NCBI RefSeq assembly: GCF_030718085.1
Contig: NZ_JAVAJF010000001.1
Location: 1,798,001 to 1,862,000 of the forward strand
Source of the DNA: Marinobacter sp. MDS2
GTDB taxonomy: Bacteria > Pseudomonadota > Gammaproteobacteria > Pseudomonadales > Oleiphilaceae
Reading direction: 5' to 3'
Length of the DNA: 64,000 nt
Position numbers and translations under genes: made by a program. Of this stretch, positions 8,429-15,828 are shown in pieces (position 1 is the first letter of the stretch; the number at the start of each line of letters is the position of its first letter). Under the pieces are notes generated by a model. That model searched no databases. It was not told where the DNA came from and was given only the letters and a program-made list of their open reading frames with translations.

Positions 8429-9091
8429 TCATGAGATAAGGGATAGAATTCTAGATAATAAAGACCTACGCAAATTTGCGCTTAATATCCAATCTGAAAT
8501 ATCAAAATACTGATATCGCTTGCGAAAGAGCGATAGACCATCCATTACATGCTCTCCCTCTGGATCCTTCAGATCGGGCAGAGAAAGATGGTTTGAGGCA
8601 CCGTATTCGTTAATTCCTAATGAAATCTTATTGCGAAAGGAAAGGGCATGAAATCTTTCTAGATGGCCTTGCTCGCATCCATCTCGATCACAGAACTTTA
8701 CGAAAAATGGCGTATTTGCATCCCTGGCGTCTTTTAATCGTGCAATTCTTCGATTCCATTTTCTGTAGGCCTCTTCCTGTGATTTGTAATGCAAGAAATG
8801 GATTTCTATGTCCCCACAAACGACTCCAACTGGATAACTTGGCGTCGCTGACATGTATTTTGAAACCGTTGAAAATTTAATCTCTGAATCGATACACGTT
8901 TCGAAATCTTCTAGAAACCGAACGTAGCATTCAGGAAAAAGGAAAAGGCCGACAAACGGAGTGTTGTATTGCCTGTCGAGGACATTGTATAGCTCATATC
9001 CCCAGCAATTATTTGAGATAATTACAAAGTGGTTATCATTCAAGCGAAATTTCTCGATTGCATGACCGAGTTTTTTTATTGCTGGCTGCAT
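8429..9091 (-). CDS. DUF1919-family protein (last integron cassette)
   Basis: A 220-residue protein with the DUF1919 signatures: FVIISNNCWGYELY near the N-terminus, NTPFVGLFLFPECY, then YPVGVVCGDIEIHFLHYKS. Members are often found in surface polysaccharide loci, but the activity is unproven. ATG 9091 is chosen because AGAGGAAAC precedes it; the frame extends to 9121, into the neighbouring attC. It is the cassette most distant from the integrase, and no clear attC follows its 3' end, so it may no longer be excisable. Confidence 0.75.
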   Translation of the reverse strand: MQPAIKKLGHAIEKFRLNDNHFVIISNNCWGYELYNVLDRQYNTPFVGLFLFPECYVRFLEDFETCIDSEIKFSTVSKYMSATPSYPVGVVCGDIEIHFLHYKSQEEAYRKWNRRIARLKDARDANTPFFVKFCDRDGCEQGHLERFHALSFRNKISLGINEYGASNHLSLPDLKDPEGEHVMDGLSLFRKRYQYFDISDWILSANLRRSLLSRILSLIS

Positions 9092-9105
9092 TTTGTTTCC
9101 TCTGA

Positions 9106-9184
9106 CTAACGCTGCTAGCATCAGCGGCGACCTTTTTTCAGCGAAGCGGAGACAAAGGCATCCGAGTGACGCGCCTGGTTAGCT
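9106..9184 (-). repeat. attC site of the Phd-ParE cassette
   Basis: Bounded by CTAACGC at the left and GGTTAGCT at the right, with internal near-palindromic arms around 9121-9170 (CAGCGGCGAC against a GTGACGCGCCTG side). The toxin stop codon TAA lies inside the right-hand core. Structure and position between two cassettes identify it. Confidence 0.8.
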
Positions 9185-9481
9185 GTTCTCAAGCATGTAC
9201 GCCCGAAGCTGTCGCTCCTCTGGCATGACATAGAGAATGAGAACTCGCTTATCATCCTCACGATAAAAAATGCGACACGGTGGAACCACTACCTCCCTGT
9301 ATACTGAATTAGGGAGTTCTGGAGGAATCCGTCCGGATTGGGGAGAATCTTCCAAACGCCCGGTCTTATCGAAAACTTCCTGGACCAGGTGACTTGCGGC
9401 TGCACGATTATCCAGAGCAATGTACTCAGCGATGGCATCCAGTTCTTGGAGGGCAGGCTCCGTCCAGATTACTTCAGCCAT
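9179..9481 (-). CDS. ParE/RelE-type toxin
   Basis: A 100-residue type II toxin of the ParE/RelE superfamily. Seen: the opening WTEPALQELDAIAEYIA, the helix hairpin, GRIPPEL, then YREVVVPPCRIFYR and VLILYVMPEERQL at the end. This could be a gyrase poison (ParE) or an mRNA interferase; the sequence favours the ParE side but does not decide it. It overlaps the antitoxin gene by 13 bases. The two genes form one integron cassette. Confidence 0.85.
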   Translation of the reverse strand: MAEVIWTEPALQELDAIAEYIALDNRAAASHLVQEVFDKTGRLEDSPQSGRIPPELPNSVYREVVVPPCRIFYREDDKRVLILYVMPEERQLRAYMLENS

Positions 9482-9726
9482 TTACTCATTTTCTCCCTGG
9501 CCTCACTCTGGCTGTACGTTCTTCCCTCAAGTACAGCACGCTCTCCCCGTGAGAGCCCCTCAAGCAGCTCAAGTCGACGTTGCATAAACTCATAATCTTG
9601 CACATCGACAAGGTATGCGGATGGTTTACCGTGCTCCGTGATCAGTATCGGCTCCTTAGACAAGCGCAAATCTGCAAGAATCTTTGTGGCTTGGCGCTTG
9701 AGATTCGTAACAAGCTCAACTTTCAT
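9469..9726 (-). CDS. Phd/YefM-type antitoxin
   Basis: An 85-residue antitoxin with an N-terminal Phd/YefM DNA-binding fold (LVTNLKRQATKILADLRLSKEPILITEHGKPSAYLVDV) and a C-terminal toxin-neutralising tail. It precedes and overlaps the ParE-like toxin gene. A TATAGT element about 40 bases upstream on the same strand may be its own promoter, so the cassette need not depend on an integron promoter. Confidence 0.85.
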   Translation of the reverse strand: MKVELVTNLKRQATKILADLRLSKEPILITEHGKPSAYLVDVQDYEFMQRRLELLEGLSRGERAVLEGRTYSQSEAREKMSKWLK

Positions 9727-9790
9727 GGGCTCACCCTGAATCAGACTAGTAGTGGCACTATAGTATCACTTTTCAGGTGGGGCAATCACA

Positions 9791-9847
9791 GCTAACGCTA
9801 AGCTAATGTGCGCCGCCTACGGGGTCACCATTGAGCGGCTTGTTAGC
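9791..9847 (-). repeat. attC site of the BrnTA cassette (short)
   Basis: A short site of about 57 bp, bounded by CTAACGC and TGTTAGC. It overlaps the 3' end of the BrnA-like gene, which supplies the last 15 or so codons inside the site. Arms such as GCTAACGCTAAGC and GAGCGGCTTGTTAGC pair imperfectly. Confidence 0.72.
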
Positions 9848-10072
9848 AGATTCTGCTTGTAGACGCTCAACCAGCCACACCTTGATGATTGATTGGCGGG
9901 TAACGCCGATACGCGCAGCCTCACGATCCAATGACTCTACGACCCAAGCAGGAAAGTCCACGTTAATTCGCTTTTGCTCCAGATTGGTACGACGGGCCGT
10001 GGATAGATCAAGGTCATCGATGATATCTTCCTGACCTCCATCGAATTTTTTATCGAAGTCTTTAGCTTTCAT
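9803..10072 (-). CDS. brnA: BrnA-like antitoxin
   Basis: An 89-residue antitoxin with a C-terminal ribbon-helix-helix (KRINVDFPAWVVESLDREAARIGVTRQSIIKVWLVERL). Family knowledge: BrnA binds both the operator and the BrnT toxin. AGGAGG lies nine bases before ATG 10072, which I prefer over a TTG nine bases upstream. It follows the toxin gene with an 11-base overlap, the normal brnT-brnA order. Its tail runs into the attC site. Confidence 0.85.
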   Translation of the reverse strand: MKAKDFDKKFDGGQEDIIDDLDLSTARRTNLEQKRINVDFPAWVVESLDREAARIGVTRQSIIKVWLVERLQAESANKPLNGDPVGGAH

Positions 10073-10325
10073 AGAGCTCAACCTCCTTCTTGCGGGAACG
10101 CCTGACTGAAATCAGCCGAATACGACTTTCCCTATACGTGACGACAGCCGACCAATGCTTTTCGCCAATTCTGCCTATCAGCACGAACCTTGGCTCACCT
10201 TCTGATTTTGCCCGTATTTCCAGCAGATACGGGTCTTTCCATAGCTCTTGAGCAGACGCGAAATCCATACCATGCTTATCAAGGTTGGCCTGACTTTTAG
10301 CTTCGTCGAATTCAAACTCATCCAT
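10062..10325 (-). CDS. brnT: BrnT-family toxin
   Basis: An 87-residue RelE-fold ribonuclease toxin. The family motifs are FEFDEAKSQANLDKHGMDF at the N-terminus, the central RFVLIGRIGEKHWSAVVTYR and the terminal RLISVRRSRKKEVELYE. Members degrade RNA and stop growth until BrnA neutralises them. It is the first gene of its cassette, and AAGGAA lies 12 bases upstream of the ATG. Confidence 0.88.
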   Translation of the reverse strand: MDEFEFDEAKSQANLDKHGMDFASAQELWKDPYLLEIRAKSEGEPRFVLIGRIGEKHWSAVVTYRESRIRLISVRRSRKKEVELYES

Positions 10326-10383
10326 GAGTATAAATTATTCCTTTTTTACTCAGCTCGCAAGATTTAAAAGGTGTGGTGCAACT

Positions 10384-10460
10384 GTTAACGCCCGGCTCAC
10401 GCGCCGGTTTGGAGCCGCGAAGAGGCGGAAAATCCGTCTCTGTGCAGCCGCTGGTTATGC
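10384..10460 (-). repeat. attC site of the HigBA cassette
   Basis: Bounded by GTTAACGC and TGGTTATGC. The inner arms include CGGTTTGGAGCCGCGAAGAGGCGG, closely similar to the attC sites at 11128 and 14946. The antitoxin stop lies in its right end. Confidence 0.82.
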
Positions 10461-10769
10461 CCTGTGTCCGATTTCGGATACAGCAGTCCACGGACGAATA
10501 TTCTTCAACTGATCCTCTAGGGCATCTTCGGCAATCTCAGTGTCGTAGGCTGCCTGAGCTCGCAACCAGTAGCCGTTAGACAAACCAAAAAAGCGACAGA
10601 GCCGCAGGTCCGTGTCGGCGGTAATCGAACGTTTTCCCGCAATGATCTGGCCTATTCTCTGGGCAGGCACCCCGATTTCTTTGGCCAGGCGGTACTGAGA
10701 AATGCCCATCGGCTCCAGAAAATCTTCTTTGAGCAACTCGCCTGGTGTAACAGCGTCAATGTTGCGCAT
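10455..10769 (-). CDS. higA: HigA-family antitoxin
   Basis: A 104-residue antitoxin with the HigA XRE-type helix-turn-helix: TPGELLKEDFLEPMGISQYRLAKEIGVPAQRIGQII, then TADTDLRLCRFFGLSNGYWLR. ATG 10769 has AGGAGG six bases upstream; the frame extends upstream to 10889 but that part is antisense to nothing useful. It follows the HigB gene by 10 bases, toxin first, as is normal for higBA. Confidence 0.88.
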   Translation of the reverse strand: MRNIDAVTPGELLKEDFLEPMGISQYRLAKEIGVPAQRIGQIIAGKRSITADTDLRLCRFFGLSNGYWLRAQAAYDTEIAEDALEDQLKNIRPWTAVSEIGHRA

Positions 10770-10779
10770 GAGCCACCTC

Positions 10780-11058
10780 CTAATGGTAATCAACAATTTC
10801 GACATCTTCCGCGCCAGCCTTGGTCCAGCGGAAGCAAACCCGGAACTGATTGTTGATTCGAATGCTGTGCTGACCTTGCCGGTCACCATGCAATGGCTCC
10901 AACATATTTCCGGGCGGTACTCTCAAATCATCCAACTGGCTTGCAGCTTGGAGTTGCCGAATTTTCCTCAAGGCAACTCGCTCAAAGTTGACGAAGCGCC
11001 TGACACGGCGTCCGCTTGCCAGTTTCTCGGTATCCTTACACTTGAACGATATGATCAT
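10780..11058 (-). CDS. higB: HigB-family RelE-like toxin
   Basis: A 92-residue mRNA interferase of the HigB/RelE superfamily. The diagnostic stretch is PGNMLEPLHGDRQGQHSIRINNQFRVCFRW, followed by EIVDYH at the C-terminus. HigB cleaves mRNA on the ribosome. There is no obvious ribosome binding site upstream of the ATG, so the start is less sure than the family. Confidence 0.88.
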   Translation of the reverse strand: MIISFKCKDTEKLASGRRVRRFVNFERVALRKIRQLQAASQLDDLRVPPGNMLEPLHGDRQGQHSIRINNQFRVCFRWTKAGAEDVEIVDYH

Positions 11059-11127
11059 GATTCAATGATGACGGGGCGCGTTATTAACGTCAAGCGTTAT
11101 GATCTGACGGATGGATCTGGAGAAAGG

Positions 11128-11204
11128 CATAACGCGAAGCTTTGCGGCAATTTTGCAGCCGCAAAGCGGTGGAAAAATTGTCCGGCAACAGCGGCTGGTT
11201 ATGC
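11128..11204 (-). repeat. attC site of the YefM-YoeB cassette
   Basis: Bounded by CATAACGC and TGGTTATGC, with arms GCGAAGCTTTGCGGC and GCCGCAAAGCGG. It resembles the sites at 10384 and 14946, so these three belong to one attC subtype. Confidence 0.83.
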
Positions 11205-11205
11205 A

Positions 11206-11469
11206 TTATTCGTAGTGGCTCCAGAGCCTGAGAACTTTCACCACTCGCTCGTCATAGAGCACTTGGTAGACCAGACGACGCTGAATATTGATGCGGCGTG
11301 AATAAGCCCCCGCAAGATCACCAATGAGCTTCTCAAATGGAGGCGGCTTGCGGTATGGGTCTTCCGCTATCAGCGCTAACAGTTCCTGGGCTTTTGGCTT
11401 GAGGCCGCTGGAGGCCAACTTCTTTGCATCTTTCTGGGCTTGCGTTGTATAGACCAACTTCCATGTCAC
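11206..11469 (-). CDS. yoeB: YoeB/Txe-family toxin
   Basis: An 87-residue ribosome-dependent mRNA interferase. Family motifs: WKLVYTTQAQKDAKKL, NPYR-like DPYRKPPPFEKLIGDLAGAYSRRIN and RLVYQVLYDERVVKVLRLWSHYE, with the terminal His-Tyr used in catalysis. It overlaps the antitoxin stop by four bases (ATGA), which couples translation. Confidence 0.9.
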   Translation of the reverse strand: MTWKLVYTTQAQKDAKKLASSGLKPKAQELLALIAEDPYRKPPPFEKLIGDLAGAYSRRINIQRRLVYQVLYDERVVKVLRLWSHYE

Positions 11470-11708
11470 CAGTCCAGCTCCTCATCGCATTCATCCACGG
11501 GGGTATCCATCCCCTCACGAATAGACTCCCGCATGCCCGGTACGGACAATAGGTACAGTGTTTCCTGAATTGCAGACCAATCTTCTTCGGACACCAAGAC
11601 GGCTCTGTTTCGTTTACCCATGATGATGATTGGCTGGTGGGACTCAGCAGTTTCGTCGATCAACCGATAAAGGTTGCTGCGCGCCTCAGTTGCTGTGATT
11701 CCGGTCAT
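11466..11708 (-). CDS. yefM: YefM-family antitoxin
   Basis: An 80-residue antitoxin of the YefM/Phd family. It opens with TATEARSNLYRLIDETAESHQPIIIMGKRNRAVLVSEEDW, the DNA-binding half, and ends with an acidic tail EGMDTPVDECDEELDW that wraps the toxin. AGAGGTG precedes the ATG. A strong promoter with a palindromic operator lies just upstream. Confidence 0.9.
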   Translation of the reverse strand: MTGITATEARSNLYRLIDETAESHQPIIIMGKRNRAVLVSEEDWSAIQETLYLLSVPGMRESIREGMDTPVDECDEELDW

Positions 11709-11740
11709 GACGCACCTCTTGCGTGTTTAACTTTTGACCA

Positions 11741-11768
11741 ATTGTACGCCTTTGCGTACGTGCGTCAA
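11741..11768 (-). promoter_or_regulatory. Promoter and operator of the YefM-YoeB cassette
   Basis: On the minus strand, a -35 TTGACG (11763-11768) and a -10 TACAAT (11741-11746) are separated by 16 bases. The perfect palindrome GTACGC-CTTT-GCGTAC at 11744-11759 fills the spacer and overlaps the -10, as expected for an autoregulatory YefM operator containing the core GTAC. Confidence 0.75.
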
Positions 11769-11781
11769 GACGAACGCCCTG

Positions 11782-11863
11782 CATAACGCCGCTAGCATGC
11801 GCGGCTTTGTAGTGGAGGCGAAGCCGCAACGAAAAGACGTCGCCGTGACTGGCCTGGTTATGT
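11782..11863 (-). repeat. attC site of the molybdenum-carrier-like cassette
   Basis: Bounded by CATAACGC and GGTTATGT. It shares AGCATGCGCGGCT and TGGAGGCGAAGCCGCAA with the site at 12339, so the two form a second attC subtype. Confidence 0.83.
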
Positions 11864-12322
11864 TGATTGCTGTATCACCCGGCCGATCGCCTGCTTCACA
11901 TAGCGGTATATTCCAGGACAACTGCTTGATCTAGGGCCTGCAACATTCAATACACTTACGTTAAATTCCCGGACAAACCCGCTAAGAACTTCTGCTGCGC
12001 GCGATGATTCAACCAGCTCAATATCAATAAGCTTGTACGGTTTGCCTTGCCGAATGCAAAAGAGAACGGTTGCTTCCGTTCCCCCATGAAGATACGACTC
12101 GTAAAAAATAGCCGTGCCGTCTGAATCGATAACATTTTGCTTCGTTCGCTGGCGATAACCACCGCCGATTTCAGTCAACGTGTATGTGTCATTGATCGGC
12201 CCATCTTCAGCCATACGCCCAACAGGGCAGCTTCCTCCAATTGGAAAGCCCGACTCAAGAGCCGCATCTAACGCCGCCCGGTCAGCACCGGTTTGTCCAC
12301 CACTTATGACCTTTGAGAGCAC
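11858..12322 (-). CDS. Putative molybdenum carrier-family protein
   Basis: A 154-residue protein with a Rossmann-like fold of the molybdenum-carrier/YpsA-like group (PF12694). Signatures: VISGGQTGADRAALDAALESGFPIGGSCPVGRMAEDG and RTKQNVIDSDGTAIFYESYLHGGTE. Related proteins bind molybdate-like cofactors or nucleotides, but function is not established. The start is a GTG at 12322 with GGGGTAGG upstream. It is a single-gene integron cassette. Confidence 0.8.
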   Translation of the reverse strand: MLSKVISGGQTGADRAALDAALESGFPIGGSCPVGRMAEDGPINDTYTLTEIGGGYRQRTKQNVIDSDGTAIFYESYLHGGTEATVLFCIRQGKPYKLIDIELVESSRAAEVLSGFVREFNVSVLNVAGPRSSSCPGIYRYVKQAIGRVIQQST

Positions 12323-12338
12323 GACCTACCCCAATCAA

Positions 12339-12421
12339 CATAACGCCAGCCAGCATGCGCGGCTACGGAATGGAGGCGAAGCCGCAATGTAGTAGGCGTC
12401 GCGTGCCTGGCCTTGTTATGG
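12339..12421 (-). repeat. attC site of the Ada-type zinc-protein cassette
   Basis: Bounded by CATAACGC and TTGTTATGG; arms CATGCGCGGCTACG and GGCGAAGCCGCAATG. Very similar to the site at 11782. Confidence 0.82.
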
Positions 12422-12425
12422 GTTC

Positions 12426-12716
12426 TTACTTGGGCAACTGTTTCCAAGGATAGTCCTCCTTCCCCTCTGGCCCAGATTTCCATTCTTTATAACGCGATAC
12501 CATGCACCGCCCGCACGGCCTGTAGCCAGCGTGAATGGCATCTTGTTCATTCGCAAAGAAGACACGATGTTCTGCATAGCCTTTAGAGAGCGCTCCTTTG
12601 GCCGCAGAGCAATCCAATCGACCGTAAATTCGCGCTTTGGAGTTGCCACCCAGAGAGCCAGGCGTTTTGCTGATGACGGTAGTTCCGTCTGCGGACAATA
12701 ATTTATAGGTCTTCAC
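12426..12716 (-). CDS. Stand-alone Ada-type metal-binding domain protein
   Basis: A 96-residue protein built on the Ada zinc-binding fold. It shows RIYGRLDCSAAKGALSKGY, then HRVFFANEQDAIHAGYRPCGRCM, giving three Cys at the family's positions. In Ada this domain takes methyl groups from DNA phosphotriesters using one Cys; stand-alone versions are common and their role is unclear. I chose the GTG at 12716, six bases after AAGGGAG; an ATG at 12734 lies inside the attC core. It is a single-gene cassette. Confidence 0.75.
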   Translation of the reverse strand: MKTYKLLSADGTTVISKTPGSLGGNSKARIYGRLDCSAAKGALSKGYAEHRVFFANEQDAIHAGYRPCGRCMVSRYKEWKSGPEGKEDYPWKQLPK

Positions 12717-12731
12717 TGATACTCCCTTACC

Positions 12732-12836
12732 CATAACGCTTTTGTTCAGCGGCAGCCTTGGCGCAGCGAAGCGGAGACAAGGCTGTCCGGTGGAGGGCCT
12801 TCAGGCCCGGAACGTACTGGAACTATTGGTTAGGCA
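12732..12836 (-). repeat. attC site of the coiled-coil cassette (longest)
   Basis: About 105 bp, bounded by CATAACGC and TGGTTAGGC. It contains GGCGCAGCGAAGCGGAGACAAGG and the sub-hairpin GGGCCTTCAGGCCC. The right half resembles the attC sites at 13553, 14023 and 14510. Confidence 0.82.
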
Positions 12837-12839
12837 TGA

Positions 12840-13520
12840 TTACTGCCGGGCGCGATTACAGACGAAAGTAACCAAATCGGCCTTGCTTGAACCTGACACA
12901 AGCTCAGCCCACTGGACATTGTCGTACATTTTGATATTTGATTGGCTGCCATCACCATATCCTAAGTCCTGATAGCGCCTCTTGTCGCAGTCAATTCGAG
13001 TCACAGAATATCCATGACTAGCTGAGCTCACCCTACTATGCACCGTCCGCAGATACTCCCCATCAGATTCAGTAGTGATGAGATAATAGCTGGCCTTTTC
13101 GGACATGCTTCTTGGGATTAATTCTCCTTCTGGAGCGGACTGAGAGGATGATTGTTTTGTAACCTCGCCCGTATAGCTCGACGAATTATACCTTTCCGCC
13201 GAATTTTCCATTTTAAATGATGCGAATATAAAGAAACCAATTACTGACAACCCAGCAGTGATACCAACAAACCTGGCAAAAAGCTTATTTTTAAGTTTTA
13301 ACTCTTTTTTCTTTATCAACTTTTCACGCTCTTTCAGCGACTTCTCCAATGCTTTGAGCTCTGCCTCTTTTTTATATACCCAATCCTCCATTTTTTTTCG
13401 CCGTTTCTCATCGCGTTCAGCTTTGAGGTGTGCCGCTTTATCAACGAATTCTTCTGTCTTTTTACCAGCGCTCTCAATATAGCTAGCTGCTTTGCCCTTC
13501 CAGCCATCAATTCTGCTCAT
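12840..13520 (-). CDS. Unknown coiled-coil membrane protein (cassette)
   Basis: I do not recognise this 226-residue protein. Residues about 15-80 are very rich in Lys and Glu with heptad spacing and should form a long coiled coil. A single membrane segment follows (FVGITAGLSVIGFFIFASF, about 84-102). The remaining 125 residues form a soluble domain with two Cys (RIDCDKRRY and FVCNRARQ at the end). GGAGGGG precedes the ATG. The topology suggests a bitopic protein with the coiled coil in the cytoplasm. It has no partner gene in its cassette. Confidence 0.7.
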   Translation of the reverse strand: MSRIDGWKGKAASYIESAGKKTEEFVDKAAHLKAERDEKRRKKMEDWVYKKEAELKALEKSLKEREKLIKKKELKLKNKLFARFVGITAGLSVIGFFIFASFKMENSAERYNSSSYTGEVTKQSSSQSAPEGELIPRSMSEKASYYLITTESDGEYLRTVHSRVSSASHGYSVTRIDCDKRRYQDLGYGDGSQSNIKMYDNVQWAELVSGSSKADLVTFVCNRARQ

Positions 13521-13552
13521 TTTATTCGGCCCCTCCGGGCTTAAATATTATT

Positions 13553-13638
13553 GCTAACGCCAGAATTAAGGGGCGCCCGAATAGGGCGTCCGGTGGACGG
13601 CCGCTAGGCCGGGAACGAACTTGAATGATTGGTTAGGC
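13553..13638 (-). repeat. attC site of the exported-protein cassette
   Basis: Bounded by GCTAACGC and TGGTTAGGC. The core GGCGCCCGAATAGGGCGTCCGGTGGACGG recurs almost unchanged in the sites at 14023 and 14510, which defines a third subtype. Confidence 0.86.
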
Positions 13639-13643
13639 ATTTT

Positions 13644-14018
13644 TCAGTCTCCCGCTCCGCACGGAGCTGCCGGTAATTTGCCTGCCAGAGTTCGCTGCCA
13701 TGCAGTGGCAACCTCTTGGGAACTGAATGCTCCATGTAAGTCCCCATTAGACATTGGCCCCATTATCGTCGCCCTCAAGAACTCCTGATCACCGACAACA
13801 AGGCGGCTCATTCTGCCAATGTTTGCTTCAGTGAACCTCTCAAAACTAGTGGCCCCAACTTTTGTCAGCTTTACGTGAACCGGCCATTCATTCTCGATCT
13901 GTGTACCTACTGCCGATTGCTGCACGTAAGCCGAACACAAGTGAAAATCTAGCTCAGTCTCTGCTAATACAGCACCGGGGGTAACCAGCAAAAGGGTTGC
14001 GACCCATTTCATCATCAC
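13644..14018 (-). CDS. Small exported protein with a SecD P1-head-like domain (cassette)
   Basis: A 124-residue protein with a clear signal peptide (KWVATLLLVTPGAVLAE). The mature part contains VKLTKVGATSFERFTEANIGRMSRLVVGDQEF and then GAFSSQEVATAWQRTLAGKL, which resembles the SecD/DUF P1 head subdomain pattern (a 'leT..nvG..l.i..dg' motif and a 'f...eA..la..l' helix). That similarity is by eye and moderate. Two Cys (positions about 28 and 120) could form a disulfide. Several ATG codons at the start are possible. Function unknown. Confidence 0.68.
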   Translation of the reverse strand: MMMKWVATLLLVTPGAVLAETELDFHLCSAYVQQSAVGTQIENEWPVHVKLTKVGATSFERFTEANIGRMSRLVVGDQEFLRATIMGPMSNGDLHGAFSSQEVATAWQRTLAGKLPAAPCGAGD

Positions 14019-14022
14019 GATT

Positions 14023-14502
<480 letters not shown>

Positions 14503-14509
14503 CTAGCAA

Positions 14510-14593
14510 CATAACGCCTGCATAAACGGCGCCCGACTAGGGCGTCCGGTGGAGGCCCATCGGGCCGGAACGAATTTAATGCACTGGTTATGT
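14510..14593 (-). repeat. attC site of the YnfA cassette
   Basis: Bounded by CATAACGC and TGGTTATGT, with the shared arm GGCGCCCGACTAGGGCGTCC and the sub-hairpin GGCCCATCGGGCC. Confidence 0.87.
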
Positions 14594-14920
14594 GGTGCGC
14601 GGCGCAAACATGATGATTGCCATACCTACCAGCGCAACGGCTGAGCCTACCAAGTCCCAAGCAGTTGGACGGATGCCATCTACTGCCCACAGCCAAAGTA
14701 TTGCCATGAAAATATAAACGCCACCGTAAGCAGCATAGACCCTACCAGCGGCTGTCGGATGCAATGAAAGCAGCCAGGCGAATGCTGCAAGACTCAATGC
14801 ACCAGGCACCAAAAGCCAAATAGTTTTGCCCTCGCGAAGCCAGAGGTAAGGCAGATAACAGCCGACAATTTCTGCAAATGCGGTAACGAGGAAAAGGCCA
14901 ATTGTTTTCAACTCAGGCAA
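14588..14920 (-). CDS. ynfA: YnfA/UPF0060-family membrane protein (cassette)
   Basis: A 110-residue protein with four predicted membrane helices. Family motifs: [21 protein letters not shown] at the start, [20 protein letters not shown], then [17 protein letters not shown]. YnfA proteins resemble SMR transporters, and efflux activity has been suggested for some. The start is probably the TTG at 14920, nine bases after AAGGAG. Single-gene cassette. Confidence 0.88.
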   Translation of the reverse strand: MPELKTIGLFLVTAFAEIVGCYLPYLWLREGKTIWLLVPGALSLAAFAWLLSLHPTAAGRVYAAYGGVYIFMAILWLWAVDGIRPTAWDLVGSAVALVGMAIIMFAPRTT

Positions 14921-14945
14921 AACAACCTACTCCTTGGCAGTAACA

Positions 14946-15016
14946 CATAACGCCGCGCTCTGCGGCAATTTTGGAGCGCAGCGGAAAAATTGTCCGCCAG
15001 CAGCGCCTGGTTATAC
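14946..15016 (-). repeat. attC site of the membrane-protein cassette at 15011
   Basis: Bounded by CATAACGC and TGGTTATAC; arms GCGCTCTGCGGCAATTTT and AAAAATTGTCCGCCAGCAGCGC pair well, as in the sites at 11128 and 10384. Confidence 0.86.
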
Positions 15017-15730
15017 GAATGTGGCCGAATAAAATCCAGTTAGCAGTGCACCAAAGATCGTAAATCCTGATCCAATATGGATGATGTATCTAGATACACG
15101 AAACTTCAAAATCGCTGACCAAATATCGAGCATACATTCATAAGCCATGTACTCGTCTGAAGGTGAGAGGCCTGATTCTTCATTTTTCTCTTCTTTTTTC
15201 TTTCTTCCGAACACGGTGTGAGCAGAGCTTCGAAACCGGAATAATGGCCAGAAATTAGCGAACAATGGCAGGTCGAAGTAGTCTTCCATTACTGTAGGAA
15301 GATGAATTCGAATAACATGCGTTCCAACATCCAACGGAACTTCTGGATTGCTTAGCGTGAGCTGGTGCAAATCCCCATTTAAAAGACGCCTCTTAGCGGC
15401 TCGGGGGAGAAACGGCCACCTTCTCCACGGACTCTCTTGTTCCAGAATGTCTCTATAAAGAATGTCAACATTTAGGCGGACTCGTTCATGTAGGTCTGTC
15501 TGCCAAATCAAACCGATGGCTCCAATTGCGGAACCAAACGTCGCTAGAATTGCTCCCGATGACAGCAGGGTAACCAAGGTGGCTTGGCTTTCAGGTCGAG
15601 ATAGAATCTCATACGCAATAGCGCCTCCGACGAAATAGACAAGGGTGATAATAAGATAATGCAGCCTCAAGTGGTGATGGGTGCTTTCCTTTGCAGGCCG
15701 CTTTTGATTGTCTTCTTTTTCATCACTCAC
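15011..15730 (-). CDS. Unknown multi-pass membrane protein (cassette)
   Basis: I do not recognise this 239-residue protein. Three hydrophobic segments are visible: LIITLVYFVGGAIAYEIL (about 26-43), LVTLLSSGAILATFGSAIGAIGLIW (about 52-76) and a C-terminal IIHIGSGFTIFGALLTGFY (about 216-234). A cytoplasmic region of about 130 residues between the second and third includes a Lys/Glu-rich loop (FGRKKKEEKNEES). The start is a GTG at 15730. A, T-rich codon use differs from the flanking core genes. Confidence 0.7.
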   Translation of the reverse strand: MSDEKEDNQKRPAKESTHHHLRLHYLIITLVYFVGGAIAYEILSRPESQATLVTLLSSGAILATFGSAIGAIGLIWQTDLHERVRLNVDILYRDILEQESPWRRWPFLPRAAKRRLLNGDLHQLTLSNPEVPLDVGTHVIRIHLPTVMEDYFDLPLFANFWPLFRFRSSAHTVFGRKKKEEKNEESGLSPSDEYMAYECMLDIWSAILKFRVSRYIIHIGSGFTIFGALLTGFYSATFV

Positions 15731-15756
15731 GTTTCACCACTGACCTCTTTAATTAG

Positions 15757-15828
15757 TATAACGCCCTGAATAAGCCGACAATTTGGAGCGGCCGCGGAAA
15801 ATTGGTCGGCTTGATTCAATTGTTAGCT
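15757..15828 (-). repeat. attC site of the TIR-protein cassette
   Basis: Bounded by TATAACGCC and TTGTTAGCT; arms AAGCCGACAATTTGGAGC and GGAAAATTGGTCGGCTT pair almost perfectly. Confidence 0.86.

Noticed and set aside
11079..11101. TTATTAACG...CGTTATG as an extra attC
   Set aside because: It is only about 20 bp and lacks the stem arms; it may be a fragment of a lost site.
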